From an uncultured Ruminococcus sp. (GTDB lineage Bacteria; Bacillota; Clostridia; Oscillospirales; Ruminococcaceae), in contig CACZFN010000001.1 of assembly GCA_902780505.1 (NCBI GenBank), positions 92,186 through 156,185 of the forward strand: a stretch of 64,000 nucleotides of DNA, written 5' to 3'. The translations under genes and the position numbers were made by a program. Under the pieces are notes generated by a model. It was given only the letters and a program-made list of their open reading frames with translations. It did not search any database and was not told the DNA's origin. Below are positions 40,950-50,246 of the stretch, in pieces (the first letter of the stretch is position 1; every line of letters starts with the position of its first letter).

Positions 40950-40978
40950 ATTATAGCACATTACACGAAGTTTGTCAA
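40950..40978 (-). promoter_or_regulatory. Consensus promoter of candidate small RNA
   Basis: Minus-strand TTGACA (40973-40978), 17-bp spacer, TATAAT (40950-40955), with no mismatch. It is located after the end of the DivIVA-like gene, and no recognised gene lies behind it. Confidence 0.88.
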
Positions 40979-40992
40979 GCATTTTTTTAAAA

Positions 40993-41262
40993 CTATCTGA
41001 GCGAAAGTTCAAGAGTTCTCAGCCTGTCTTTAAGCCCGCTGATATATTCATCGACCTGTGCAATATCATACCCCGGCTTTGATTTTTTTATTTCAGGGAA
41101 GAACACCGGACTGAGCAGCATAAGGTCAAACGGCCTGCCCTCACTCTTTTGCTCGCAAGCCTGTTCAAGGGCTTCAATGCGGGCTTCCATCTGCACTATC
41201 TGTATAAGGGTATCGGCAGTATCATAGCCGACACCGAAGGTGGTCTTAAAGTTATTCTTCAT
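40993..41262 (-). CDS. Small DivIVA-motif protein
   Basis: An 89-residue protein. The C-terminal FFPEIKKSKPGYDIAQVDEY followed by ISGLKDRLRTLE resembles the DivIVA/GpsB N-terminal pattern (F...GYD..QVD.Y...L), and the middle has a helical stretch (LIQIVQMEARIEALEQACEQ) that may be a coiled coil. ATG 41262 behind AAGGTG overlaps the end of the large GGDEF-EAL gene by 11 bp, so the two are coupled. A polar-localisation or scaffold role for the signalling protein is conceivable but not shown. Confidence 0.6.
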   Translation of the reverse strand: MKNNFKTTFGVGYDTADTLIQIVQMEARIEALEQACEQKSEGRPFDLMLLSPVFFPEIKKSKPGYDIAQVDEYISGLKDRLRTLELSLR

Positions 41263-44200
41263 AATCATACACCTTATAACATTTATCCTCGTCAAGCAGG
41301 CGGCCAAACTCCATAGGCGTTATGGGGCGTGAATAGAAAAAGCCCTGTGCAGCGTCGCACCCGCAGGAAGCAAGGAAAACGGCGTCCTCTCTTGTTTCAA
41401 CACCCTCGGCTATGATATCAAGGCCGATATCCTTTGACATCGAAATAGTATGTTCGATAATCTTCTTGCCGCGCTCACTTGTCATTGAACTTGACAGGAA
41501 GTTCGTATCGAGTTTGAGCACATCAAACGGCGTACTTTTAAGCGTACCGAGTGACGAATAGCCCGAGCCAAAATCGTCCATCAGAAGCTTATACCCTGCC
41601 GCCTTTGCAGCGGCTATTGCTTTGTTTGAGTTTATGTTTTCTATCGTTTCGGTTATTTCAAGCTCAATAAATTTCTTATCAACGCCGTAGCGTTCCCTTA
41701 GTGCGTCGATATGCTCGATATAGCTGCTGTCAACAAGGTGCAGTCTTGATACGTTCACGGAAACAGGCACAGCACGCCTGCCCTTTGACAAACGCTCGCT
41801 TATATACGCGCAGGCACATTCCCACATATACTCGTCTATCTTCATAATAAAACCGTTTTGTTCAAGTACGGGTATAAAGCTGCCGGGCTGCATAAGCGTA
41901 CCGTCTGACTGGCGCCACCTTACAAGGGCTTCCGCACCGATTATACGCCCTGACGAAATATCCACCTTCGGCTGCAAAAACATCTTGAATTCGTGGTTAT
42001 CAAGCGACACCTGCATCATATCCTCGATAAACTTCCGGTGCATGAGCTTATCCTTCATCACCTGTGAAAAAAAGGATATATTCCTTACAGCGCTGCCCTT
42101 GGCACTGTTCCTTGCAATAGTAGCACAGTCGCTCATAAAGCGCGGGGAGAAGCTTTTATCAAGGATCTTATACACGCCAAAGGTAAAGGTATACATCATA
42201 CCCTTATAATCAAGCAGGCTATTTTCAAGGTGCTTTATAAACTTTATTATATCGCTGTCGGTTTCATATGTCGTAAGCAGCATAAAAACATCAGAGCCAA
42301 GCCTTGCGTTAGGCTCTCTGTCACTGCAAATGCTTTTTAAAACGTCGCCTATATGCGAAATCAGTTCATCGCCCGCTTCGTGGCCGTATACTTCGTTTAC
42401 AGCCTTGAATTTTGCGATATCAAACTGAATCAGCACAAACTTTTCATTCTCACTGAAATCGAGCCGCTGTCTTATCGCCGTTTCAAATATCACAGGCTTT
42501 TTGTCAGCCATGTAGTTTGAAAGTATCATCTTTTCCATAACTTCACGGCCGCTGAGTTTGTGCGTATGCCCTACAGCTTCGGTTATCTTCCTGCCGTTTT
42601 TCATAAACAGCACAGTAAGCCTGTACCATTCATTCTTTGAGTTATCAAGCAGGCGGAAAGCCACCTCAAGCTTATCGTCATCAATACCCTCGCTGACACC
42701 CGCCCTTATCTTTTTAAGGAAGTTATAGAAATTACCCGCATCCTCGGCATATATCTTTCCGCTTTCAAGTATAGCTTCTATCGGATCAAATTCATCAGAA
42801 TTCATTATCGGCAGAAGGTAGCTGTTTGAAGCGGTCGTCCATGTCCCCGCAGCATAATTTATGTAAAAATAGACCTCCGTCCCGTCGTTAAGCAGCAGCT
42901 GAGTCAGCCTGTTGCGGTAATTATCATGCATAGGCGTGCGTTCAGGTGCAGCAGCGCCATCCTTCTTTTTAAGGCGTTTTATCTTATACATTGTGATATC
43001 AGCCTTACGAAGCGCTTCGTCAATATCCTCGCCGCCGTCGGGCGGTATTATTTCATACCCGCATGAAATACTTATCATATACGGCAGCCTGCCCGAAAGG
43101 TTATACTTATCAAGCTCTCCTGCAAACTTACGGCAAAGCTTATCGCCGAAATACTCACCCTCGGCTGTAACTATGACAGAAAACTCATCACCGCCGAAAC
43201 GGGCACATACACCCTCCTCCCCTGCACACTTGACAAGGGTATCGGAAATTATCTTTATCGCCCTGTCGCCCTCACTGTGGCCGAAGGTATCATTTATAAA
43301 TTTAAGCCCGTCCATATCAATGGAAAAAACTATCGTATCAAGCTTCTTTGCCCTGTTTTTACGTATAAGCGGCAATGCGTTCTTATAAAACCCACGCCTG
43401 TTGTAGCTTCCCGTAAGCGCATCGCGGATATGCATATCCTCAAGCACAGCGTTTGTACGCTCTAAGTTTATGCGGCTTTTATAGTTTTCAAGTATCTGGT
43501 TTGTAATGCTTATAAAGCGGTGTGTGTTTTTAAGGTTGAGCGAATCATCATCAAAATCAATGACAAGATACCCTATTACCTCACCTATAAAATGCACAGG
43601 CGAAAACAGCAGAGAATCATGTTTTTCGAGCACAGTCAAAAAATCGGGCAGAAGCTCCGTCACAGGAAATTCTATGCGGTCATCACGTTTTTTCATACCG
43701 TTCAGTTCTGCAAGGAGGATCATATGCTTTGTGAAATCCTCACAGAATCTTTCAGGCGAACGCCTCTGCGACAGAAAATCTGAATTGATACAGCACCATG
43801 TATAATGGTAATCTGCATGGGAAGCCATAAGTTCTGTTATATCGTCAAGGTCTTTACAATCAACTGATTTTGCATTATAGCCGAACATATGCTTTTCGTG
43901 CTGGTCATAAACTGTTGTCATATCATACAGTTCAAGTATCTTATCGCCGAACATTGCAGAAGAATGCTTTTTACAGCCGCAGCTCTCCGAAAAATCGACT
44001 CTATAGGGGATAACCTTATTTACAACATTCCTTTCCCCCGCAAATGCACGTTCTATGATATCCACGACAGTCTGCCCGAGCATATCAATATCGGGGGCAG
44101 CCGTTGTTATATTTGGCAGGTAGTATTTTTGCAGAGTAATACCGTCAAACCCTGTAACAAGAATATCTTCAGGCACACTGTAGCCGTTTTTTCTCAACAC

Positions 44201-44854
44201 CTGACAGGCAGCTATCGCCATAGTGTCGTTACAGCAGATTATCGCTTCAGGCAAAGGCTCACCTGAAGAAAGAAAGTCATTTACGACCTTTTCGGTAGGC
44301 TTTGTCCAGAAATCGCCGTAGCCCAGCCGCTTTTCTTCAAAGGGTATGCCGTTTTCTTCAAGCACACGTTTATATACTGCTATCCTCTCGTCAGAAAACG
44401 GGTTATCCTTAAACCCCGCCACAAAATTGACACGCCTGCACTTATGGTATTCGATAATATGCCTTACTATCTTTTCAAAGGTATTTACATAATCAAAAGT
44501 AATGCTTGAACAGCTGTCGATAGTACGGTCGATACTGATAACAGGTATATCAAGCTTTTTGGCATCACTTATGATCCTTTCTGTCACTCTGTCGCTTTTT
44601 ATAGATTCGGGCAGCACAACAAGAGCATCAAGCACGCCTGTATTTACAAGGCTGAAAACACTTGACGCCGCCTTTGTGTAGAGTGATTCCACGTACATAT
44701 CATCAAACGGGGCAAAGACAAGCACCTTTATGCCGCATTCACGCGCCCTGTCACGAATACTCTTAACGATACCGTGGACATTTTCCTCCTGTATACCGCA
44801 GACGCAGATACCGATTATTCTTTTTTTCTCACCTGTAAGCTTATCAATATACAT
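41252..44854 (-). CDS. LacI-type sensor fused to GGDEF, degenerate GGDEF and EAL
   Basis: A 1200-residue cytoplasmic protein for cyclic-di-GMP turnover. Residues 12-290 are a LacI/periplasmic-binding-like ligand domain (IIGICVCGIQEENVHGIV, PVISIDRTIDSCSSI, ICCNDTMAIAACQVLRKNGY, ILVTGFDGI) without a helix-turn-helix. After a linker comes a GGDEF domain with intact RFGGDEFSVIV (about 553) and no obvious RxxD inhibitory site; then a second, degenerate one (LGSDVFMLL, about 852); and a full EAL domain (GAEALVRWRQ, DDFGSGYSSLG, IIAEGVET). A sugar-like ligand may thus shift synthesis versus breakdown (inference). GGAGG precedes the ATG. The small DivIVA-like gene follows with overlap. Confidence 0.9.
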   Translation of the reverse strand: MYIDKLTGEKKRIIGICVCGIQEENVHGIVKSIRDRARECGIKVLVFAPFDDMYVESLYTKAASSVFSLVNTGVLDALVVLPESIKSDRVTERIISDAKKLDIPVISIDRTIDSCSSITFDYVNTFEKIVRHIIEYHKCRRVNFVAGFKDNPFSDERIAVYKRVLEENGIPFEEKRLGYGDFWTKPTEKVVNDFLSSGEPLPEAIICCNDTMAIAACQVLRKNGYSVPEDILVTGFDGITLQKYYLPNITTAAPDIDMLGQTVVDIIERAFAGERNVVNKVIPYRVDFSESCGCKKHSSAMFGDKILELYDMTTVYDQHEKHMFGYNAKSVDCKDLDDITELMASHADYHYTWCCINSDFLSQRRSPERFCEDFTKHMILLAELNGMKKRDDRIEFPVTELLPDFLTVLEKHDSLLFSPVHFIGEVIGYLVIDFDDDSLNLKNTHRFISITNQILENYKSRINLERTNAVLEDMHIRDALTGSYNRRGFYKNALPLIRKNRAKKLDTIVFSIDMDGLKFINDTFGHSEGDRAIKIISDTLVKCAGEEGVCARFGGDEFSVIVTAEGEYFGDKLCRKFAGELDKYNLSGRLPYMISISCGYEIIPPDGGEDIDEALRKADITMYKIKRLKKKDGAAAPERTPMHDNYRNRLTQLLLNDGTEVYFYINYAAGTWTTASNSYLLPIMNSDEFDPIEAILESGKIYAEDAGNFYNFLKKIRAGVSEGIDDDKLEVAFRLLDNSKNEWYRLTVLFMKNGRKITEAVGHTHKLSGREVMEKMILSNYMADKKPVIFETAIRQRLDFSENEKFVLIQFDIAKFKAVNEVYGHEAGDELISHIGDVLKSICSDREPNARLGSDVFMLLTTYETDSDIIKFIKHLENSLLDYKGMMYTFTFGVYKILDKSFSPRFMSDCATIARNSAKGSAVRNISFFSQVMKDKLMHRKFIEDMMQVSLDNHEFKMFLQPKVDISSGRIIGAEALVRWRQSDGTLMQPGSFIPVLEQNGFIMKIDEYMWECACAYISERLSKGRRAVPVSVNVSRLHLVDSSYIEHIDALRERYGVDKKFIELEITETIENINSNKAIAAAKAAGYKLLMDDFGSGYSSLGTLKSTPFDVLKLDTNFLSSSMTSERGKKIIEHTISMSKDIGLDIIAEGVETREDAVFLASCGCDAAQGFFYSRPITPMEFGRLLDEDKCYKVYDYEE

Positions 44855-44933
44855 CAGAGTCCTCCACGATAAAAGCGCCCAAAAACAGGCAAATATATTT
44901 ATAATATTTTATCACAAAACACCAAAAATGTCA

Positions 44934-44962
44934 AGAAAAAAGACCACCCGCAGGCGGTCTTT
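44934..44962 (-). terminator. Rho-independent terminator after recX
   Basis: Minus-strand AAAGACCGCC and GGTGGTCTTT-type arms pair (one mismatch) around TGCG, followed by TTTTTTC. Confidence 0.85.
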
Positions 44963-44968
44963 TACATA

Positions 44969-45589
44969 TTATTCATCATTGAACTCTGCTTCAAGCTCTT
45001 TAAGGGCTTTTTTCACATCATCAAAGCTGTAGCCATACCGCACAAGTGAAGCCGTCACCTTTTTATTGCGGTCTTCATAATCAAGCTTTGAAAAATACTT
45101 TTTTCTAATAAGTTCCAAAAGCCTGTCATATTCGGTATCGGCGTATAGTTCAAGCGCTTCATCTATCACAGAGCCTGTAAAGCCCTTTTGCTTCATTTCC
45201 AAAACAGCGCGGTAGTAACCGAAAAGTTTCACCTCGCAAAGCTTTCTTGCAAGGTTTGCGGCATATCTTCTGTCATTTACAACACCGACAGATGCAAGAT
45301 CATCGCACACTTCATAGCAGATATCATCGGGGTAATTTCTTGAAAGCTTTTTAAAAAGCCCCATATAAGTATTATCGCTGTAATCCATAAGGTAGAGTGC
45401 GCGTTCCTTTGCTTTTCTTAGCTCGTTATCATACAAAAGCTCGTCAATTGCTGCTTCAGGGATATCCATACCCGCCTGAATATTCTTTTTATAAACTATC
45501 TCTCTGTTTACAAACAGCGGCTCACGCCCGTCAAATGCTACCATTACGGTATTATCCTTATAGGGCGTGACAGCTGTTATCTTAGGCAT
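44969..45589 (-). CDS. recX: Recombination regulator RecX
   Basis: RecX binds RecA filaments and limits strand exchange. The 206 residues hold three tandem three-helix motifs: RKAKERALYLMDYSDNTYMG, DLASVGVVNDRRYAANLARK with FGYYRAVLEMKQKGFTGSVI, and KKVTASLVRYGYSFDDVKKA. An N-terminal beta segment (ITAVTPYKDNTVMVAFDG) is as in Firmicute RecX. It begins 6 bp after recA stops, so both are co-expressed from the recA promoter. Confidence 0.92.
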   Translation of the reverse strand: MPKITAVTPYKDNTVMVAFDGREPLFVNREIVYKKNIQAGMDIPEAAIDELLYDNELRKAKERALYLMDYSDNTYMGLFKKLSRNYPDDICYEVCDDLASVGVVNDRRYAANLARKLCEVKLFGYYRAVLEMKQKGFTGSVIDEALELYADTEYDRLLELIRKKYFSKLDYEDRNKKVTASLVRYGYSFDDVKKALKELEAEFNDE

Positions 45590-45595
45590 AGCTGT

Positions 45596-46801
45596 TTAGT
45601 CCTCCGCGGGACTGAATTCTTCAAAGTCCTCGTCCACATTCACAGTCACGTCCATATTGGCTGTACGTGATTCACCTGCGGGTGCGGAGGAAGCTGCTGC
45701 GGCTTCGGCCTTCTGTTCAAGTTCCGACTTCTTTTTGTCCTTTTTAGGGGCAAGATCAACGTCCTCTTTTTTAGCCTTTTCCTTTATCTGTTCAAGTATC
45801 TCGTTCATGATATCGGGGTTTTCAAGCAGGAAGTCCTTCGAATTTTCTCTGCCCTGTCCGAGCTTATTATCGTTATAGCTGAACCATGCGCCGCCCTTCT
45901 TTACGATACCGAGGTCTACGCCTGCATCAAGTATCTCGCCGACCTTTGAAACGCCCTTACCGTAGAGCAGGTCAAATTCTGCTTCCTTGAACGGCGGTGC
46001 GACCTTATTCTTGACGACCTTACAGCGTGTCCTGTTGCCTATCACTTCTGAACCGTCCTTTATCTGCTCACCGCGCCTGACCTCTATTCTTACAGATGCA
46101 TAGAATTTTAGCGCACGTCCGCCCGGCGTGGTTTCGGGGTTGCCGTACATAACGCCTATCTTTTCTCTTATCTGGTTTATAAAGATAGCCACGCAGTTTG
46201 ATTTGCTTATTACCGATGTAAGCTTACGCATAGCCTGTGACATAAGCCTTGCAAGCTGTCCTACGTGGGCATCGCCCATTTCGCCGTCTATTTCAGCCTT
46301 TGTTACCATTGCTGCTACCGAGTCAAGAACTATTACATCAACAGCGCCCGAGCGTGCAAGGTACTCAGCGATAGAAAGTGCATCCTCACCGCTGTCAGGC
46401 TGGGATACGAGCATATCGTCGATATTTACGCCGAGCTGTTTTGCATAGACGGGATCAAGTGCGTGCTCAACATCTATAAACGCAACATTGCCGCCGAGTT
46501 TCTGTGCTTCTGCAACAACATGGAGTGCAACAGTTGTCTTACCGGAGGATTCCGGTCCGTATATCTCGACTATCCTCCCCCTCGGCACGCCGCCTATACC
46601 AAGCGCCATATCAAGCGTCATTGAACCTGTTGATATCGCATCGACGTCCATAGCTTTATCTTCGCCGAGCCGCATTATAGCGCCCTTGCCAAATTGCTTT
46701 TCTATTGCCGCTATCGCGGTGTCAAGCGCCTTTTTCTTTTCGGCCTCGTCAGTTATTTTCGTTACCTTTTCTTTTTCCTTTTTCTTCTTGTCAATAGCCA
46801 T
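45596..46801 (-). CDS. recA: Recombinase RecA
   Basis: RecA catalyses homologous strand exchange and triggers LexA cleavage. Walker A is [14 protein letters not shown], Walker [12 protein letters not shown], and the L2/DNA-binding region [20 protein letters not shown] and [20 protein letters not shown] are complete. The N-terminus carries about 15 extra lysine-rich residues ([20 protein letters not shown]) and the C-terminus an extended acidic, Ala-rich tail ending [15 protein letters not shown], making it 401 residues, longer than the usual 340-360. GGAGAA precedes the ATG. No clear LexA box is visible upstream. Confidence 0.98.
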   Translation of the reverse strand: MAIDKKKKEKEKVTKITDEAEKKKALDTAIAAIEKQFGKGAIMRLGEDKAMDVDAISTGSMTLDMALGIGGVPRGRIVEIYGPESSGKTTVALHVVAEAQKLGGNVAFIDVEHALDPVYAKQLGVNIDDMLVSQPDSGEDALSIAEYLARSGAVDVIVLDSVAAMVTKAEIDGEMGDAHVGQLARLMSQAMRKLTSVISKSNCVAIFINQIREKIGVMYGNPETTPGGRALKFYASVRIEVRRGEQIKDGSEVIGNRTRCKVVKNKVAPPFKEAEFDLLYGKGVSKVGEILDAGVDLGIVKKGGAWFSYNDNKLGQGRENSKDFLLENPDIMNEILEQIKEKAKKEDVDLAPKKDKKKSELEQKAEAAAASSAPAGESRTANMDVTVNVDEDFEEFSPAED

Positions 46802-46861
46802 TTTAGCGTTCTCCTTTTTTACTATTGTAAGAGGAGAACTCTCTCCCCCTCTCCGATATTT

Positions 46862-46870
46862 ATTATACCA
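46862..46870 (-). promoter_or_regulatory. Extended -10 promoter of recA
   Basis: Minus-strand TGGTATAAT, about 60 bp before the recA ATG. No consensus -35 is seen at 17 bp. The leader carries a purine-rich GGAGAGGGGGAGAG run and a second purine-rich segment before the start. Confidence 0.5.
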
Positions 46871-46909
46871 TACTTTTCAAATAAGTGTGTAACATTTTTT
46901 GTACAGTTA

Positions 46910-47761
46910 TCAGTAAAGCTTAACGTGTGTCTTTTCGGTATAAAAACCCATAACAACGCGCTTTATGCCGCAGATATCTTCATATGCCCTGACATCTTCA
47001 AGCCCCGCCTGAATAAGTATTTCCATAACCTCCCCCGCCTGCTTGAAGCCGACTTCGTAAGCGAGCATACCATTATGGTTAAGGTGTCTTTTATAAGCCC
47101 TTGTGATATCGCGGTAAAAATCAAGCCCGTCCTCGCCGCCGAAAAGTGCAGTTTCCGGTTCATAGGTGACTTCTTTTTGCAGATGCGACATATCGTCTGC
47201 CGTAAGATAGGGCGGGTTGCAGGTAATGATATCAGCCTTCGGCAGTGAAGCTATTATCTTTTCATCAAGGCAGTCACCCATTACAATATTAAGTTTAGAA
47301 TTATTGAGCGCCTTATTTTTTTTTAGGTACTCCCCCGCCATTTGCGACTTTTCTACTGCATAGACTTCCCTTGGCGAAACTTCACTTTCAAGTGCTAAGG
47401 CTATACAGCCGCTTCCCGAACACAGGTCTATCACCACGGGGGAAGGTGTCCGGTTCTTTTTTATAACTGCTTCAACAAGCGCTTCGGTATCCTGTCTTGG
47501 GATAAGAACACCCTCACCTACCTTTACGGGTATCCCGTAAAACTCCCACTCACCGAGCAGGTACTGAAGCGGATAGCCGCCCGCGCGCCTTTCTATAAGC
47601 TCAGTAAAGCCATTATCGTCAAAACTGCCCTCTGCCTTCACAGATGTTATCTCAAAGCCGAAATGATGTTCAAAAAGCTGCGCCGCATCAAATTCGGCAT
47701 TTTCGATATTATTTTCTTTGAGCCGCATAACACCTTCAAGGTAGATTTCCTTAGCCGTCAT
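46910..47761 (-). CDS. prmC: Release-factor glutamine methyltransferase
   Basis: PrmC methylates the GGQ glutamine of release factors RF1 and RF2 using SAM. The N-terminal helical domain (about 1-75) leads to GGYPLQYLLGEWEFYGIPVK, the SAM-binding VIDLCSGSGCIALALES, and the catalytic NPPY in IITCNPPYLTADDM. 283 residues with ATG 47761, whose A overlaps the TGA of the preceding DUF1385 gene; a GTG two codons up is possible. The usual partner prfA is not present, but a DUF1385 gene directly upstream is a common Clostridia arrangement. Confidence 0.95.
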   Translation of the reverse strand: MTAKEIYLEGVMRLKENNIENAEFDAAQLFEHHFGFEITSVKAEGSFDDNGFTELIERRAGGYPLQYLLGEWEFYGIPVKVGEGVLIPRQDTEALVEAVIKKNRTPSPVVIDLCSGSGCIALALESEVSPREVYAVEKSQMAGEYLKKNKALNNSKLNIVMGDCLDEKIIASLPKADIITCNPPYLTADDMSHLQKEVTYEPETALFGGEDGLDFYRDITRAYKRHLNHNGMLAYEVGFKQAGEVMEILIQAGLEDVRAYEDICGIKRVVMGFYTEKTHVKLY

Positions 47762-48726
47762 CACCATCTGTCCTCCTCACTGTTTTCAGGGAGTACGGCT
47801 TCAAGTGCGGCTATGGCACATTCTATCTGTTTATCATCAGGCTCACTTGTGGTTATCCTCTGCACCCACAGGCCGGGGGCTGATATGATCCTTGTTGCGA
47901 TATTATCATACCTGCCCGCAAGCCTTATAAGCTCGTAGGCTATCCCGACTATCACAGGCAGAAGCAGGAGTTTAAAGCCCATTCTGACAAATATATTGTT
48001 CCAGGGCACACCCACAACTGTAAACACGAATATACTTATAAACAGCACAAGAAAGATAAAGCTTGTGCCGCACCTCGGGTGGAAGCGTGTCTGCTTTCTG
48101 ACATTTTCGACTTTTAATTCCTCGCCGCTTTCATAGCAGGCTATTGTTTTATGTTCAGCGCCGTGGTAGCGGTATGTGGTGGCAATATCCGACATAAGAG
48201 AGGTAATCTTTGTATACGCCAAAAATATACTTATCTTTAACACACCCTCAACACAGTTTTTAGCAAACGGTGAAAGTGATATAATATACTTATCAATAAG
48301 CTTTGATATAAAAGCGGGCAGCAGCATAAACAGAACCAACGCCAGCCCTATCCCTATCACCATAGATATGCCCGAAACCACAGGCATAAGCTTATCGCCG
48401 AGCTTGTCATCAAGCCACTGCTCGAATTTTGAAAGTTCCTCCTCGTCATCATCTGTCAGCTGTTTATCGGCAGATCTTGAAAGACACCTGTAGCCGTCGA
48501 TAAGGCTGTCGGCAAAGTTGAATATTCCCCTTAAAAACGGCACTTTTCTGTACCACGGGGCTTTGCCTGCGGGGTATTTTAAATCCCACACCTCAAGGTC
48601 GATCTCTCCGCTTGGCAGCCTGCACGCCATGGCTTCCTTTGAAACCCCGCGCATCATAACGCCCTCGATAAGTGCCTGACCGCCTGTTTTTGCCTTGAAT
48701 TTTTCATTAGGGTTATGCTTAGTCAT
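47761..48726 (-). CDS. DUF1385 membrane protein (YqhQ-like)
   Basis: A 321-residue membrane protein of DUF1385. The family hallmark GGQALIEGVMMRGVSKEAMA lies at residues 15-34, and YHGAEHKTIACYESGEEL with RFHPRCGTSFIFLVLFIS follows mid-protein; the His and Cys residues there suggest metal binding. Four to five membrane helices. Function is unknown, but the gene commonly precedes prmC-prfA and rpmE in Firmicutes. It overlaps prmC by 1 bp. The C-tail (EPDDKQIECAIAALEAVLPE) is cytoplasmic-looking. Confidence 0.92.
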   Translation of the reverse strand: MTKHNPNEKFKAKTGGQALIEGVMMRGVSKEAMACRLPSGEIDLEVWDLKYPAGKAPWYRKVPFLRGIFNFADSLIDGYRCLSRSADKQLTDDDEEELSKFEQWLDDKLGDKLMPVVSGISMVIGIGLALVLFMLLPAFISKLIDKYIISLSPFAKNCVEGVLKISIFLAYTKITSLMSDIATTYRYHGAEHKTIACYESGEELKVENVRKQTRFHPRCGTSFIFLVLFISIFVFTVVGVPWNNIFVRMGFKLLLLPVIVGIAYELIRLAGRYDNIATRIISAPGLWVQRITTSEPDDKQIECAIAALEAVLPENSEEDRW

Positions 48727-48743
48727 TTAGTATGATTTCCTCT

Positions 48744-50240
48744 CTATGCCTGCTTATCGCTGTTACCTGACATATTTTCCGTCGATATTATCTTTACATT
48801 TACATTTCCGTCATCATTTCTGCTCTGGTTGCCTTCGTTGATAAATGGCAGTTCCATAACGACCGTTGTACCGACGTTTTCTTCGCTTCTTATACTTAGT
48901 GTACCGCCATGCATGGCGATTATTTCATCAGCCACTGCAAGCCCTATGCCGGAGCCGCGCCGTGTCTGGTTTGACTTGAAAAACTTCTGCTTTACCTTCG
49001 GCAGATCTTCAGCGCTTATGCCTATACCCGTATCGGAAACGGACACAACGATGTTCCCGCCTTCTTCATAAGCTTCAACGGACACTGTATCGCCCTTATC
49101 CGAATATTTTATCGCATTATCAACTATATTTATGAACACCTGTCTCAGTCTGTTCCTGTCGCCGTAGATAAACGGCAGCATTTCAGGTTCATAGTAATTC
49201 AGGGTTATGCCGAGGCTTTTTGCGCGCTCCTGATAGATAAGCACAGTTTCACCAAGTTCGGCAAGTATATCCATTTTTGTCTTTTGCAGGTAGAGGCGGC
49301 CGTCCTGGATACGTGAAAAGTCAAGAAGCTCCTCCACCATCTGCGAAAGACGTTCAGTTTCCGAAGTGATAACGCGCATTCCCTTTATAAATGTTTCCCT
49401 GTCATCTATGCTGACCATAGTTTCACTCCACCCCTTTATTGCCGTAAGGGGCGTTCTCAGTTCATGGGAAACCGATGATATGAATTCGTTTTTCATAGCC
49501 TCGGTATTGGAAAGTTCGTCGGCCATATAGTTTATGCTGTCGCAAAGGTCGCCGAGTTCGTCATCAGACTGTTTTTCAAGTCTTTTTGAGAAATCCCCCT
49601 TTGCGTACTGCCTTGCGGTATCGGCGATCTCCAATACCGGGTGGACTATACTCTTTACAAAGAACATACCCGAAAAGAAAACTATAAGTATGATAAGTAT
49701 ACATATCCCGGTGATGACAAGTGCCATATTATATATCTTGACATCGACTTCGTGAAGTGAAACTATCATTCTGAGCGCTTCATACTCACAGCCCTTTACA
49801 GAAAAAACGCTTGAAAGGGCAAGCACCTTTTCACCGGTTCCGGTCTTATATACTTCATAGCCGCTTCCGTTTGACGACTTCTTTGCGCTTTCATAGTCGT
49901 TAAATGACTTTTCCGTCGGCTTGAAGCCGGAGGAGGTTATATCGACCTCTCCGCTCTGGGTAATGGCCATAAGTTCTATCTTATCCTTATCCTGATACCC
50001 TGCCACAAGCGAGCGTATCTCGGAATTATAGTTTACTGCCGTATCCTTATCATTTGTGATAGAGCCTGTCAGCACGTTCATCTTTGAATTGAGATACTGC
50101 CTGACAGAGCTGTAATAGTAACTCCTTATCGAAACGATAAGAAGCACTTCGATGATCAGCAGAAGCATTATGATAACGCCCAGGCTGTTTATAAGCCAGT
50201 GGGTTGTTATACTTTTACGTCTGAAACGAAACCTTGCCAT
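48744..50240 (-). CDS. Two-component sensor histidine kinase
   Basis: A 498-residue membrane sensor kinase. Membrane helix 1 is at about 18-38, an extracytoplasmic sensor region at 39-170, helix 2 at about 172-197, then a HAMP domain (VHPVLEIADTARQYAKGDFS). The phosphoacceptor His is in SSVSHELRTPLTAIKGWSE (about 260). ATP-binding boxes: QVFINIVDNAIKYS (N), VSVSDTGIGIS (G1), GSGIGLAVADEI (G2). It follows the response regulator by 6 bp. The sensed signal is unknown; the neighbouring lipoprotein may be part of the system. Confidence 0.95.
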   Translation of the reverse strand: MARFRFRRKSITTHWLINSLGVIIMLLLIIEVLLIVSIRSYYYSSVRQYLNSKMNVLTGSITNDKDTAVNYNSEIRSLVAGYQDKDKIELMAITQSGEVDITSSGFKPTEKSFNDYESAKKSSNGSGYEVYKTGTGEKVLALSSVFSVKGCEYEALRMIVSLHEVDVKIYNMALVITGICILIILIVFFSGMFFVKSIVHPVLEIADTARQYAKGDFSKRLEKQSDDELGDLCDSINYMADELSNTEAMKNEFISSVSHELRTPLTAIKGWSETMVSIDDRETFIKGMRVITSETERLSQMVEELLDFSRIQDGRLYLQKTKMDILAELGETVLIYQERAKSLGITLNYYEPEMLPFIYGDRNRLRQVFINIVDNAIKYSDKGDTVSVEAYEEGGNIVVSVSDTGIGISAEDLPKVKQKFFKSNQTRRGSGIGLAVADEIIAMHGGTLSIRSEENVGTTVVMELPFINEGNQSRNDDGNVNVKIISTENMSGNSDKQA

Positions 50241-50246
50241 ATCTTA

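Noticed and set aside
46802-46909. LexA (SOS) box upstream of recA
   Set aside because: I looked for CGAAC-N4-GTTCG-like symmetry on both strands and found none; only a purine-rich leader and extended -10 are visible.
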